This document shows, one piece after another, positions 14,442-21,228 of a stretch of 21,228 nt of DNA. The position numbers and the translations under genes were made by a program. The number at the start of each line of letters is the position of its first letter. Within the stretch, counting starts at the first letter, position 1. The notes beneath the pieces are model-generated. The model had not been told where the DNA came from. It worked only from the letters and a program-made list of their open reading frames with translations, and did no database searches. The stretch comes from an uncultured Dialister sp. (GTDB lineage Bacteria; Bacillota; Negativicutes; Veillonellales; Dialisteraceae): positions 1-21,228 of the forward strand of contig NZ_UQKJ01000024.1 of the NCBI RefSeq assembly GCF_900541605.1, read 5' to 3'.

Positions 14442-14462
14442 GTCCTTTAAGGAGGGAATTTT

Positions 14463-15935
14463 ATGAGTAAAACCGGGGGATTCGGCAAGAGATTCGGACT
14501 TCTTCTTGCCATTATTGCCATGGCGGCGGTGTACATGCTGCCCACGCCGGCAGACCTGCCTACCCAGGGCCATCGTCTGATTGGGATTCTTGTATTTGCT
14601 GTCATCATATGGATGACGGAAGGTGTTTCCTATCCTGTCAGTTCCTTTGTCATTATTACGCTCATGTGTTACACCCTGGGCCTGGCACCGAATCCGGCCA
14701 ATCCGGATAAGATCCTTGGTACGAGCAAGGCGCTGGGCATGGCCCTTGGCGGATTCTCATCCAGTGCCTGGGCGCTGGTGGCGGGGGCCATGTTCCTGTC
14801 AGCGGCCATGATGATTACGGGCCTTGATAAACGGATAGCCCTCTTTGTCATGAGCCACGTGGGCATCAAGTCCAGCCACCTTATCGCAGGTGTCATTTTT
14901 GTAGGCTTCCTGCTTTCCTTCTTCGTGCCCTCTACCACGGCCCGGGTATCCTGCCTTGTGCCGATTGTGGTCGGAATCATTCGTACGTTCGGTCTGAAGG
15001 CGGGCTCCACTTTTGCCGGTGTACTGATGATGGCTGTGGCCCAGGCGGACTCTCTGTGGAATGTAGGCATTAAGACCGCAGCGGCCCAGAACATGGTGGC
15101 CATTGGATTCATCCAGCAGGTCCTGGGACAGGATATCAGCTGGATCGACTGGTTTATCGCCGCGTTCCCCTATGCCGCCATTATGTCGGTGGTTCTTTAT
15201 TTCCTCCTGGTCTACACCATGCCTCCGGAAGTGAAGGAACTTCCCGGCGGTAAGGATGCACTGGAAAAGATGAGAGCGGAACTGGGGCCCATCACCAGCG
15301 GTGAAAAGAAACTGCTCCTCATCTCCTGCCTTCTCCTTTTCTTCTGGGTTACGGAGAAAAAACTCCATCCCTTTGATACTACCACCGTCACCATTACCGG
15401 CATTATGCTGATGATGCTTCCGGGGGTCGGTGTGATGACCTGGAAAGATGCGGCGTCCCGGATCAATTGGGGAACCATTGCCCTCTTCGGCGTAGGCATC
15501 AGTCTTGGCAGTGCCATTCTGAAATCCGGTGCCGCCACCTGGCTGGCTAATCATTTCATTGCCCTCTTCGGTATGGAAAATATGGCACCCATCATGGTCA
15601 TGGCGATTCTGGCATTCTTCCTCATCGTCATTCATCTGGGCTTTGCCAGCGCCACCGGTCTTGCTTCCGCCATGATTCCAATCGTCATTGCGGTGCTGCA
15701 GAATGTAAATACACCGGGCATCAATGTCATCGGTATGACCATGATTCTCCAGTACACCATCAGCTTCGGCTATATCCTGCCGGTGAATGCGCCGCAGAAT
15801 ATGATTGCCTACTCCACGGGATACATTACATCAAAGGATTTCCTCAAAACCGGGATTCCCTTCACCATTATTTCCTATGGCGCCATTCTTCTCTTCAGCC
15901 TGACCTACTGGCACTGGCTGGGATATGTGGGATGA
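14463..15935 (+). CDS. DASS/SLC13 family anion permease (CitT-like)
   Basis: Inner-membrane transporter of the divalent anion:sodium symporter family, likely for a di- or tricarboxylate; exchange or symport cannot be told from sequence. It has 490 residues and about 12 hydrophobic segments. Family marks are ILVFAVIIWMTEGVSYPVSS near 40-60, the first-half substrate motif SFFVPSTTARV near 153, the second-half counterpart HLGFASATGLASAMIPI near 398, and the C-terminal signature LPVNAPQNMIAYSTGYITSKDF near 440. A soluble loop lies near 255-285. An AAGGAGGG Shine-Dalgarno stands 6 bases before the ATG. It is monocistronic: a consensus promoter, a leader terminator, and a strong terminator after it. 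Within DASS it is nearer the CitT/YbhI branch by the STTAR and SAT motifs (recall). Confidence 0.92.
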   Translation: MSKTGGFGKRFGLLLAIIAMAAVYMLPTPADLPTQGHRLIGILVFAVIIWMTEGVSYPVSSFVIITLMCYTLGLAPNPANPDKILGTSKALGMALGGFSSSAWALVAGAMFLSAAMMITGLDKRIALFVMSHVGIKSSHLIAGVIFVGFLLSFFVPSTTARVSCLVPIVVGIIRTFGLKAGSTFAGVLMMAVAQADSLWNVGIKTAAAQNMVAIGFIQQVLGQDISWIDWFIAAFPYAAIMSVVLYFLLVYTMPPEVKELPGGKDALEKMRAELGPITSGEKKLLLISCLLLFFWVTEKKLHPFDTTTVTITGIMLMMLPGVGVMTWKDAASRINWGTIALFGVGISLGSAILKSGAATWLANHFIALFGMENMAPIMVMAILAFFLIVIHLGFASATGLASAMIPIVIAVLQNVNTPGINVIGMTMILQYTISFGYILPVNAPQNMIAYSTGYITSKDFLKTGIPFTIISYGAILLFSLTYWHWLGYVG

Positions 15936-15946
15936 GGTTTTGATTC

Positions 15947-15987
15947 AAAAAGCTGTGAAAGCTGGATATAGCTTTCACAGCTTTTTT
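15947..15987 (+). terminator. Terminator after the anion permease
   Basis: A 13-bp perfect stem, AGCTGTGAAAGCT (15951-15963) with AGCTTTCACAGCT (15970-15982), and a GGATAT loop. Flanking AAAA and TTTT extend the pairing, and a T tract follows. Confidence 0.95.
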
Positions 15988-16034
15988 CATGGCTGCCTGG
16001 GGTGGGGGGAAAAATGGAAAATCCCTGTAAAGCC

Positions 16035-16063
16035 TTGACAATTACTGGCATGAATGCTATTCT
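16035..16063 (+). promoter_or_regulatory. Promoter of the hrcA operon
   Basis: TTGACA at 16035-16040 and TATTCT at 16058-16063, 17-base spacer. Transcription would start near 16070, just before the CIRCE operator, so HrcA bound there would block initiation or early elongation. Confidence 0.82.
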
Positions 16064-16074
16064 AATATCGTAAG

Positions 16075-16101
16075 TTAGCACTCGAAGAGCATGAGTGCTA
16101 A
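16075..16101 (+). promoter_or_regulatory. CIRCE operator (HrcA binding site)
   Basis: TTAGCACTC (16075-16083), nine bases, GAGTGCTAA (16093-16101), an exact match to the CIRCE consensus. It lies in the 5' leader 15 bases before the hrcA start, so HrcA represses its own operon and heat shock relieves it. No second CIRCE is seen before dnaK. Confidence 0.98.
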
Positions 16102-16116
16102 TAAAAGGGTGATACT

Positions 16117-17187
16117 ATGGCAGCTCGTAAAATCAATAACAAGGATAGCCGCCATTATGGCGGAGATGAACTGAATGAAAGAAAGAGAAAGGTGCTCTGG
16201 GCCGTTGTCCAGGATTATGCGGATACCGCAGAACCTGTAGGTTCCCGGACCATCGCCAGGAAATACAACCTTGGCGTCAGCAGTGCTACCATCCGCAACG
16301 AAATGCAGGATCTGGAAGACGAAGGGTACCTGGAGCAGCCCCATACCTCGGCAGGACGTATCCCTTCTATCAAGGGATATCGTTTTTACGTGGACTGGCT
16401 CATGCAGCCGGCGCCGGTTTCCAATGAAGAAAAGTCCATGATCGACAGCATGCTGCTGGACCATGTGACAAAGGTGGATGAAATTTTCCGGAATATGGCC
16501 AGGGCCGTGGCATCATTGACCCATAATCTTTCCGTGGCCACGTCGGCAGGGGCCAAAAAGAAATTCAATTATATCCGGTTCCTTCCTCTTGATGGAACGC
16601 GGGCCATTCTCCTGGTGGTTTCCGACCAGGGCGATGTGTCCAATGCGGTGGTGGATATCCCCAGAGGTTCTTCGTTTGATGAAATGCAGCTTCTGGCGGA
16701 TCGGATGAACCATTTTCTCCATAACCGGGATATCGATAGCATGGATGAAAATACGATTCTTTCCTTCCAAAAGGATATAGAGAAGGACCTGAGCCCCTAC
16801 GTCCATGTATTTAAAGCACTGGAACGGGCGCTGACACCGCCGAAGGAAGTTTATTCCGGCGGCGCTTCCCAGCTCATTGAGCAGCCGGAATTCAAAAGTG
16901 TGGAAAAGGTGCAGGATATCCTGAACCTACTGGAACAGCGGGATATGCTGGAAAGCATGCTCCTGTCCAGTTCGGACCAGCCCATTGCTGTTCACATCGG
17001 CACGGAAAATTCTGTCAAGTCCCTTTCGGACCTGTCCATCATACGGGCCCAGTTCTCCTCCAACGGACGGATTATCGGTTCCGTGGCGGTTCTGGGACCG
17101 ACCCGGATGCAGTACAGCAAGGTCATAGGCATGATGCGGTTTATGCAGCAGAGACTGGATGCGCTATTGAAGAATAAGGATTCATAA
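16117..17187 (+). CDS. hrcA: Heat-inducible transcription repressor HrcA
   Basis: Repressor of class I heat-shock genes; binds CIRCE and needs GroE for activity in known cases. It has 356 residues, against ~340 usual. The N-terminal winged helix follows a ~20-residue polar lead: LNERKRKVLWAVVQDYADTAEPVGS (starting near 20), then SSATIRNEMQDLEDEGYLEQPHTSAGRIPS near 50-78, all strongly conserved. The GAF-like dimerisation region follows, ending with GRIIGSVAVLGPTRMQYSKV near 310. The ATG at 16117 has GGGTGAT 5-7 bases upstream. It is the first gene of hrcA-grpE-dnaK-dnaJ, with grpE 13 bases on. The perfect CIRCE directly upstream makes autoregulation near certain. Confidence 0.97.
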   Translation: MAARKINNKDSRHYGGDELNERKRKVLWAVVQDYADTAEPVGSRTIARKYNLGVSSATIRNEMQDLEDEGYLEQPHTSAGRIPSIKGYRFYVDWLMQPAPVSNEEKSMIDSMLLDHVTKVDEIFRNMARAVASLTHNLSVATSAGAKKKFNYIRFLPLDGTRAILLVVSDQGDVSNAVVDIPRGSSFDEMQLLADRMNHFLHNRDIDSMDENTILSFQKDIEKDLSPYVHVFKALERALTPPKEVYSGGASQLIEQPEFKSVEKVQDILNLLEQRDMLESMLLSSSDQPIAVHIGTENSVKSLSDLSIIRAQFSSNGRIIGSVAVLGPTRMQYSKVIGMMRFMQQRLDALLKNKDS

Positions 17188-17200
17188 GGAGGCTCTTCGG

Positions 17201-17833
17201 ATGAAGGAAGAAGAAAAAAAGAAAGTCAATAAAGAAGGACCGAAAGAAAATAAAAAGGTACCGGATGCGGAAGAAGTAAAGAAAGAACTGCCGAAGCCTA
17301 CGGTGGAAGAACTGCAGAAGCAGGTGATTTTCCTGACAAAGCAGTCCGCCGAAGCCCAGAAGCGGGCCAAGGAAGCGGAGGATAAGGCAAAGTCGGAGGA
17401 TGCAAAAATCCAGGCCGCCCTGTCCCAGTACGTACGGCTGCAGGCGGATTTCGATAATTTCCGCCGCCGCACAAAGGAAAACGAAGCTAAAGCGGCGGAT
17501 ACCTATAAGGCGGAGACCCTGAAATCCTTCCTGCCGGTGCTCGATAATTTCGAACTGGCCCTTTCCCATATGAAGAAAGATGATTCCGGAGAGGCTTACC
17601 TGAAGGGGTTCGAACTCCTCCAGAAGCAGCTGGTCAAAATTATGACCGACTTTGGAGTCAAGGAAATCGATGCCAAGGGCAAAGCCTTTGATCCCCATTT
17701 TCATGAGGCCGTGATGATGGTCCAGTCCGATGAAATGGAAGATGAAACGGTGGCCCTGGTATTCCAGAAGGGATATCTCTATAAGGATACGGTATTACGG
17801 CCTGCCAAAGTCCAGGTTGTGAAGAACAGCTGA
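17201..17833 (+). CDS. grpE: Nucleotide exchange factor GrpE
   Basis: Exchanges ADP on DnaK during the chaperone cycle; acts as a homodimer. It has 210 residues. A Lys/Glu-rich disordered lead (1-35) is followed by a long coiled coil (about 38-90). Next comes the conserved QADFDNFRRRTKENEAK around 85-101, a helical bundle, and the C-terminal beta domain with FDPHFHEAVMMV and the signature DTVLRPAKVQVVKN at the end. AAGGAGG lies 8-10 bases before the ATG, 13 bases after hrcA, so co-transcription is expected. Dimer and DnaK-binding regions appear complete. The 61-base gap to dnaK is the widest in the operon and holds no CIRCE. Confidence 0.96.
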   Translation: MKEEEKKKVNKEGPKENKKVPDAEEVKKELPKPTVEELQKQVIFLTKQSAEAQKRAKEAEDKAKSEDAKIQAALSQYVRLQADFDNFRRRTKENEAKAADTYKAETLKSFLPVLDNFELALSHMKKDDSGEAYLKGFELLQKQLVKIMTDFGVKEIDAKGKAFDPHFHEAVMMVQSDEMEDETVALVFQKGYLYKDTVLRPAKVQVVKNS

Positions 17834-17894
17834 TTTTGGCATATTTACCTGCATATAAGATTTTTAGAGAATAGAATGAAAGGAGACATTTTAA

Positions 17895-19766
17895 ATGTCA
17901 AAAGTAATTGGTATTGATTTGGGTACGACAAACTCTGTTGTAGCAGTCATGGAAGGCGGCGAACCGGTGGTCATTCCGAACGCCGAAGGATCCCGTCTGA
18001 CTCCTTCTGTTGTCGGTTTCTCCAAGACCGGGGAACGGCTCGTTGGCCAGCTGGCAAAACGGCAGGCTGTGTCCAACCCGGACCGCACCGTGGTTTCCAT
18101 TAAACGGCACATGGGCAGTGATTACAAGGTAACCATTGATGGCAAGTCCTACACACCACAGGAAATTTCCGCCATGATCCTCCAGAAACTGAAGGTCGAT
18201 GCAGAAGCTTACCTGGGTGAAAAAGTAACAGAAGCCGTCATTACCTGCCCGGCTTACTTCACCGACAGCCAGCGCCAGGCTACGAAAGATGCCGGCGCCA
18301 TTGCAGGCCTGAAGGTTCTCCGTATTATCAATGAACCGACCGCATCGGCTCTTGCTTACGGCCTGGATAAGATTAAAGACGGCAAGGAACATCGTTTCCT
18401 GGTCTATGATCTGGGCGGCGGCACATTCGATGTGTCCATCCTGGACCTGGCAGACGGCGTATTCGAAGTAGAAGCTTCCAGCGGCAACGGCCATCTGGGC
18501 GGCGATGACTTCGATGCCCGGGTGATGGACTGGATCGCTGATACCTTTAAGAACCAGAATGGTTTCGAACTGAAACGGGATCCCATGACAAACCAGAGAC
18601 TGAAGGAAGCTGCTGAAAAAGCAAAGATTGAACTGTCCTCCGTCATGTCCACCGATATTAACCTGCCATTCATTACCATTGATTCCAATGGACAGCCGGT
18701 TCACTTCGATGCAACCCTGACCCGTGCCGTATTTGACCAGATCACCGAAGACCTGGTACAGGCAACGGTAGAACCGATTGACCGGGCTATGAAAGATGCC
18801 AACCTCACCATCAACGATATCGATAAGGTTCTGCTGGTCGGCGGCTCTTCCCGTATCCCCGCTGTACAGACCCTTATTAAGAATAAATTCGGCAAGGAAC
18901 CGTCCAAGGGTGTAAACCCCGATGAATCCGTTGCTGTAGGTGCAGCCATCCAGGCCGGTGTCCTCAAAGGCGAAGTAAAGGATGTACTGCTTCTCGATGT
19001 AACTCCTCTGTCCCTGGGTATCGAAACACTGGGCGGCGTATTCACCACTATGATCAAGAGAAACACCACCATTCCGACATCCAAGACCCAGGTATTCTCC
19101 ACAGCTGTCGATAACCAGCCTTCCGTAGATATCCATGTCCTCCAGGGTGAACGTCCTATGGCTGCCGATAACAAGACCCTCGGCCGCTTCGAACTGTCCG
19201 ATATTCCGCCGGCTCCGCGGGGAGTACCGCAGATTCAGGTCACCTTCGATATCGATGCCAACGGCATTGTCCATGTTTCCGCAAAGGATCTGGGCACCGG
19301 CAAGGAACAGAAGATCGATATTACCTCTTCTTCCGGCCTCTCCGATGAAGAAATCAAGAGAATGCAGGACGATGCAAAGGCCCATGAAGCGGAAGATAAG
19401 AAACGGAAAGAAGCCATCACCGCAAAGAACAACGCAGAAGCCCTCATTTACCAGGCTGAAAAGACCATCAAGGAACTGGGAGACAAAGCAGACCAGGGCA
19501 AAGTGAAAGAAGTGAACGACGCCATCGCCAAACTGAAAGAAACCCTGAAAGGCGACGACACCGAAAAGATTAAAGCCGATGCCGATGCACTGACCAAACC
19601 GCTCCATGAACTGACCGAAAAACTGTACCAGCAGGCACAGCAGGCTCAGCAGGCCCAGGCACAGCAGCAGGCACAGGGCGCATCCCAGCAGGCCGGCGCT
19701 AAGAAAGATAAAGACAACGTGGTAGACGCCGATTACAAAGTCGTTCATGATGATGACAAGAAATAA
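17895..19766 (+). CDS. dnaK: Chaperone protein DnaK (Hsp70)
   Basis: ATP-driven Hsp70 that binds unfolded peptides with DnaJ and GrpE. It has 623 residues. The ATPase domain carries IGIDLGTTNSVVAV (5-18), the phosphate-2 motif YDLGGGTFDVSILD near 172 and the adenosine motif VLLVGGSSRIPAVQ near 312. The region after IKRHMGSDYKV lacks the ~23-residue insertion of proteobacterial DnaK, a Firmicutes-type trait. The linker DVLLLDVTPLSLGIET and the peptide-binding domain follow. The tail is unusually Gln/Ala-rich (about 579-600) and ends in DNVVDADYKVVHDDDKK. AAGGAGA precedes the ATG by about 10 bases. It is the third gene of the CIRCE-controlled operon, 19 bases before dnaJ. Confidence 0.98.
   Translation: MSKVIGIDLGTTNSVVAVMEGGEPVVIPNAEGSRLTPSVVGFSKTGERLVGQLAKRQAVSNPDRTVVSIKRHMGSDYKVTIDGKSYTPQEISAMILQKLKVDAEAYLGEKVTEAVITCPAYFTDSQRQATKDAGAIAGLKVLRIINEPTASALAYGLDKIKDGKEHRFLVYDLGGGTFDVSILDLADGVFEVEASSGNGHLGGDDFDARVMDWIADTFKNQNGFELKRDPMTNQRLKEAAEKAKIELSSVMSTDINLPFITIDSNGQPVHFDATLTRAVFDQITEDLVQATVEPIDRAMKDANLTINDIDKVLLVGGSSRIPAVQTLIKNKFGKEPSKGVNPDESVAVGAAIQAGVLKGEVKDVLLLDVTPLSLGIETLGGVFTTMIKRNTTIPTSKTQVFSTAVDNQPSVDIHVLQGERPMAADNKTLGRFELSDIPPAPRGVPQIQVTFDIDANGIVHVSAKDLGTGKEQKIDITSSSGLSDEEIKRMQDDAKAHEAEDKKRKEAITAKNNAEALIYQAEKTIKELGDKADQGKVKEVNDAIAKLKETLKGDDTEKIKADADALTKPLHELTEKLYQQAQQAQQAQAQQQAQGASQQAGAKKDKDNVVDADYKVVHDDDKK
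19628..19700 (+). repeat. Low-complexity CAG/CAGGC-rich tract inside dnaK
   Basis: About 70 bases made mostly of CAG and CAGGCx units, encoding the Gln/Ala-rich part of the DnaK tail. Imperfect short repeats like this can vary in length by slippage in steps of three, which would leave the frame intact. Confidence 0.75.
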
Positions 19767-19785
19767 GGAATAGTGTGAGTTCTTT

Positions 19786-20961
19786 ATGGCAGACAGCAAG
19801 GATTACTATGACATCCTTGGCGTAAGCAAAAACGCCACGGACGATGAAATCAAAAAAGCATATCGGAGACTTGCCCGTAAATACCATCCGGACCTGAATA
19901 AGGACCATCCCAAGGAAGCGGAAGAAAAGTTCAAAGAAGTGAATGAAGCTTACCATGTACTTTCCGATGCTGACAAGAGAGCCCAGTACGACCAGCTCGG
20001 CCACGATGCCTTCCAGCAGGCATCCCGTGGCGGCGCCGGTGCCGGCGGGTTCGGCGGATTCGGACAGGGCGGCTTCAATGGCCAGGGCTTCGATTTCGGC
20101 GGATTCGACATGGGCGACATTTTCGACATGTTCACCGGCGGCAGCCGCCGCAGGAATAATGGCCCGGAACAGGGTGCAGACCTTCGCTATGACATGACCA
20201 TTACCCTTCGGGAAGCCTTTACAGGGGTGAAGAAGAAATTCACCGTCACAAAGAATGAAGTCTGCGACCACTGCCATGGCAATGGTGCAGAACCGGGCTC
20301 TTCCGTAGATACCTGCCCCGCCTGCCATGGGACCGGCCAGCAGAGAATCGTAAGGAATGGCCCCTTTGGCCAGATGGTCAATATCGTCACCTGCCAGCAG
20401 TGCGGCGGTACCGGGAAGATCATTAAGAACAAGTGCAGCAAATGCCATGGCATCGGTACGGTACGGGCTTCCAAGACCATCGAAGTCAATATTCCCGCCG
20501 GCGCCGACAATGGCGTCCGTATGCGGGTAGCCGGTGAAGGTGAACCGGGACGCCGGGGCGGCCCGAAGGGAGACCTTTACGTATACATTTATGTGAAGGA
20601 TGATCCGGACTTCGAACGGGAAGGGGACGACCTCTATAGGACCGTCAATATTTCCTACCCCGTGGCAGCCCTTGGCTCCACTATCAAGGTGAAGACCCTG
20701 GATAAGGAAGTGGAACTGAAAATTCCGGCAGGCACCCAGAACGGTACCCGGTTCCGCATTTCCGGAGAAGGGATGCCCCATCTCCAGTCCAGCCGGAAGG
20801 GGAATCTCTACGTGGAAGTGAATGTGACCGTCCCGAAACGGCTCAATGAAGAGCAGAAGAATGCCCTTCTCCACTATGCTAATGAAATGGGGGAAGACTG
20901 TTCCCAGTATAAAGGGAAGAGTTCCTTCCTGGACAAGATCATCGATAAGTTCAAACAGTAA
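19786..20961 (+). CDS. dnaJ: Chaperone protein DnaJ (Hsp40)
   Basis: Co-chaperone that delivers substrates to DnaK and stimulates its ATPase. It has 391 residues, type I architecture. The J-domain is at 5-70 with HPD at 34-36. A Gly/Phe-rich region (about 80-115) follows. Four zinc motifs are intact: CDHCHGNG, CPACHGTG, CQQCGGTG and CSKCHGIG (about 161-230). The C-terminal substrate domains follow with GDLYVYIYVKDDPDFEREGDD and a late dimerisation segment. The Shine-Dalgarno is weak: GTGAG lies 6 bases before the ATG, and AAGGAA overlaps the dnaK stop, so coupling to dnaK translation is likely. It is the last gene of the operon, ending at a strong terminator. Confidence 0.98.
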   Translation: MADSKDYYDILGVSKNATDDEIKKAYRRLARKYHPDLNKDHPKEAEEKFKEVNEAYHVLSDADKRAQYDQLGHDAFQQASRGGAGAGGFGGFGQGGFNGQGFDFGGFDMGDIFDMFTGGSRRRNNGPEQGADLRYDMTITLREAFTGVKKKFTVTKNEVCDHCHGNGAEPGSSVDTCPACHGTGQQRIVRNGPFGQMVNIVTCQQCGGTGKIIKNKCSKCHGIGTVRASKTIEVNIPAGADNGVRMRVAGEGEPGRRGGPKGDLYVYIYVKDDPDFEREGDDLYRTVNISYPVAALGSTIKVKTLDKEVELKIPAGTQNGTRFRISGEGMPHLQSSRKGNLYVEVNVTVPKRLNEEQKNALLHYANEMGEDCSQYKGKSSFLDKIIDKFKQ

Positions 20962-20963
20962 TA

Positions 20964-20997
20964 AAAAAAGCCATCTCCCCTGGGAGGTGGCTTTTTT
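20964..20997 (+). terminator. Terminator of the hrcA-grpE-dnaK-dnaJ operon
   Basis: The stem GCCATCTCCC (20970-20979) pairs with GGGAGGTGGC (20982-20991) with one T-G pair. AAAAAA lies before it and TTTTTT after it, so it can act in both directions. It directly follows the dnaJ stop. Confidence 0.95.
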
Positions 20998-21046
20998 ATT
21001 ACGAGGGTAAGGTGATGATGGAATGAATTGAGTAATGAGGCCCAGC

Positions 21047-21175
21047 CTTTCAAATTGCGGTTTGTAGAGCTACTTTGTTCGACGCTGATGGATAGAGTCA
21101 TTCGTGCGGGGGCTTCTAGCTGCTAGCTTTTAGCAACTAGGAAAGCTCTACCGCCTGCGGCGCTTTCTATAGCTA
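21047..21175. repeat. Palindromic intergenic repeat, copy 5 (left arm and centre)
   Basis: The left tip TTGCGGTTTGTAGAGCT (one change from the usual GTCGAG) is followed by GCTGATGGATAGAGTCATTCGTGCGGGGGCTTCTAGCTGCTAGC, here in the same order as copies 3 and 4. Its outer flank CAAATTGCGG matches the right end of copy 3 when inverted. Instead of a mirrored right arm, a GCCTGCGGCG block leads into a second, different palindrome. Confidence 0.82.
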
Positions 21176-21228
21176 ACCTCCGTCGCCTACGGCGCCACCT
21201 CCTTCCCGAGGAAGGAGGCTGACGGACA
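21176..21228. repeat. Second palindromic element nested in repeat copy 5 (cut by window end)
   Basis: The inner perfect stem CCTCCTTCC (21198-21206) with GGAAGGAGG (21210-21218) lies inside an outer pair TCCGTC (21179-21184) with GACGGA (21221-21226), with a GCCTACGGCGCC block between. Copy 4 carries similar fragments (CCTACGGC, CTGACGGAA), so this looks like a second repeat family that inserts within the first. Confidence 0.7.

Noticed and set aside
17898..19799. 633-codon open frame opposite dnaK
   Set aside because: Antisense shadow of dnaK with no plausible start signal or domain.

Overview
All fifteen confidently called genes lie on the + strand. The mix points to a Negativicutes bacterium, a Firmicutes lineage with a Gram-negative-type envelope, plausibly a Dialister- or Megasphaera-like member of the Veillonellales. 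Three things support this: an hrcA-grpE-dnaK-dnaJ operon behind a perfect CIRCE operator, a DnaK lacking the roughly 23-residue ATPase-domain insertion of proteobacterial DnaK, and a gut-anaerobe set of carboxylate-type transporters with a ~630-residue glutamine synthetase. This taxonomic call is inference from gene content; no rRNA is present.

Layout. 1-1786: prfC (release factor 3) with a terminator, bracketed by inverted copies of a palindromic intergenic repeat. 1955-3575: a two-gene unit in which a protein with a degenerate HNH-nuclease-like C-terminus overlaps dcd (dCTP deaminase) by 4 bp. 3671-7283: a TAXI-type TRAP transporter operon (lipoprotein binding protein, DUF1850 protein, fused QM permease). 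7486-8217: rpsU-yqeY. 8228-12478: two tandem, roughly 80% identical glutamine synthetase genes, each preceded by a closely related terminator hairpin. 12736-14072: pepT. 14337-15987: a DASS/SLC13 anion permease behind a consensus promoter and a leader terminator. 16035-20997: the class I heat-shock operon hrcA-grpE-dnaK-dnaJ. 21052-21228: another repeat, cut by the window edge.

Themes. Most units are housekeeping: translation (prfC, rpsU), nucleotide supply (dcd), nitrogen assimilation (the GS pair), peptide use (pepT), organic-anion uptake (TRAP-TAXI and DASS) and chaperones. The accessory content is the repeat family: five copies (two cut by the window ends), each a large imperfect palindrome with tips reading CAGTTTGTCGAGCTG, all at transcription-unit borders.

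The most unusual signals are: (1) this repeat family and its bracketing of prfC and pepT; (2) the HNH-like protein that seems to have lost all three HNH residues yet is translationally coupled to dcd; (3) the GS pair, with an insertion splitting an active-site signature and Phe at the likely adenylylation position; (4) a hairpin that would bring a distant Shine-Dalgarno next to the DUF1850 start codon; and (5) promoter-terminator-gene leaders before glnA copy 1 and the DASS permease. I see no CRISPR array, tRNA, rRNA, transposase or phage gene, and no clear multi-gene novel system.
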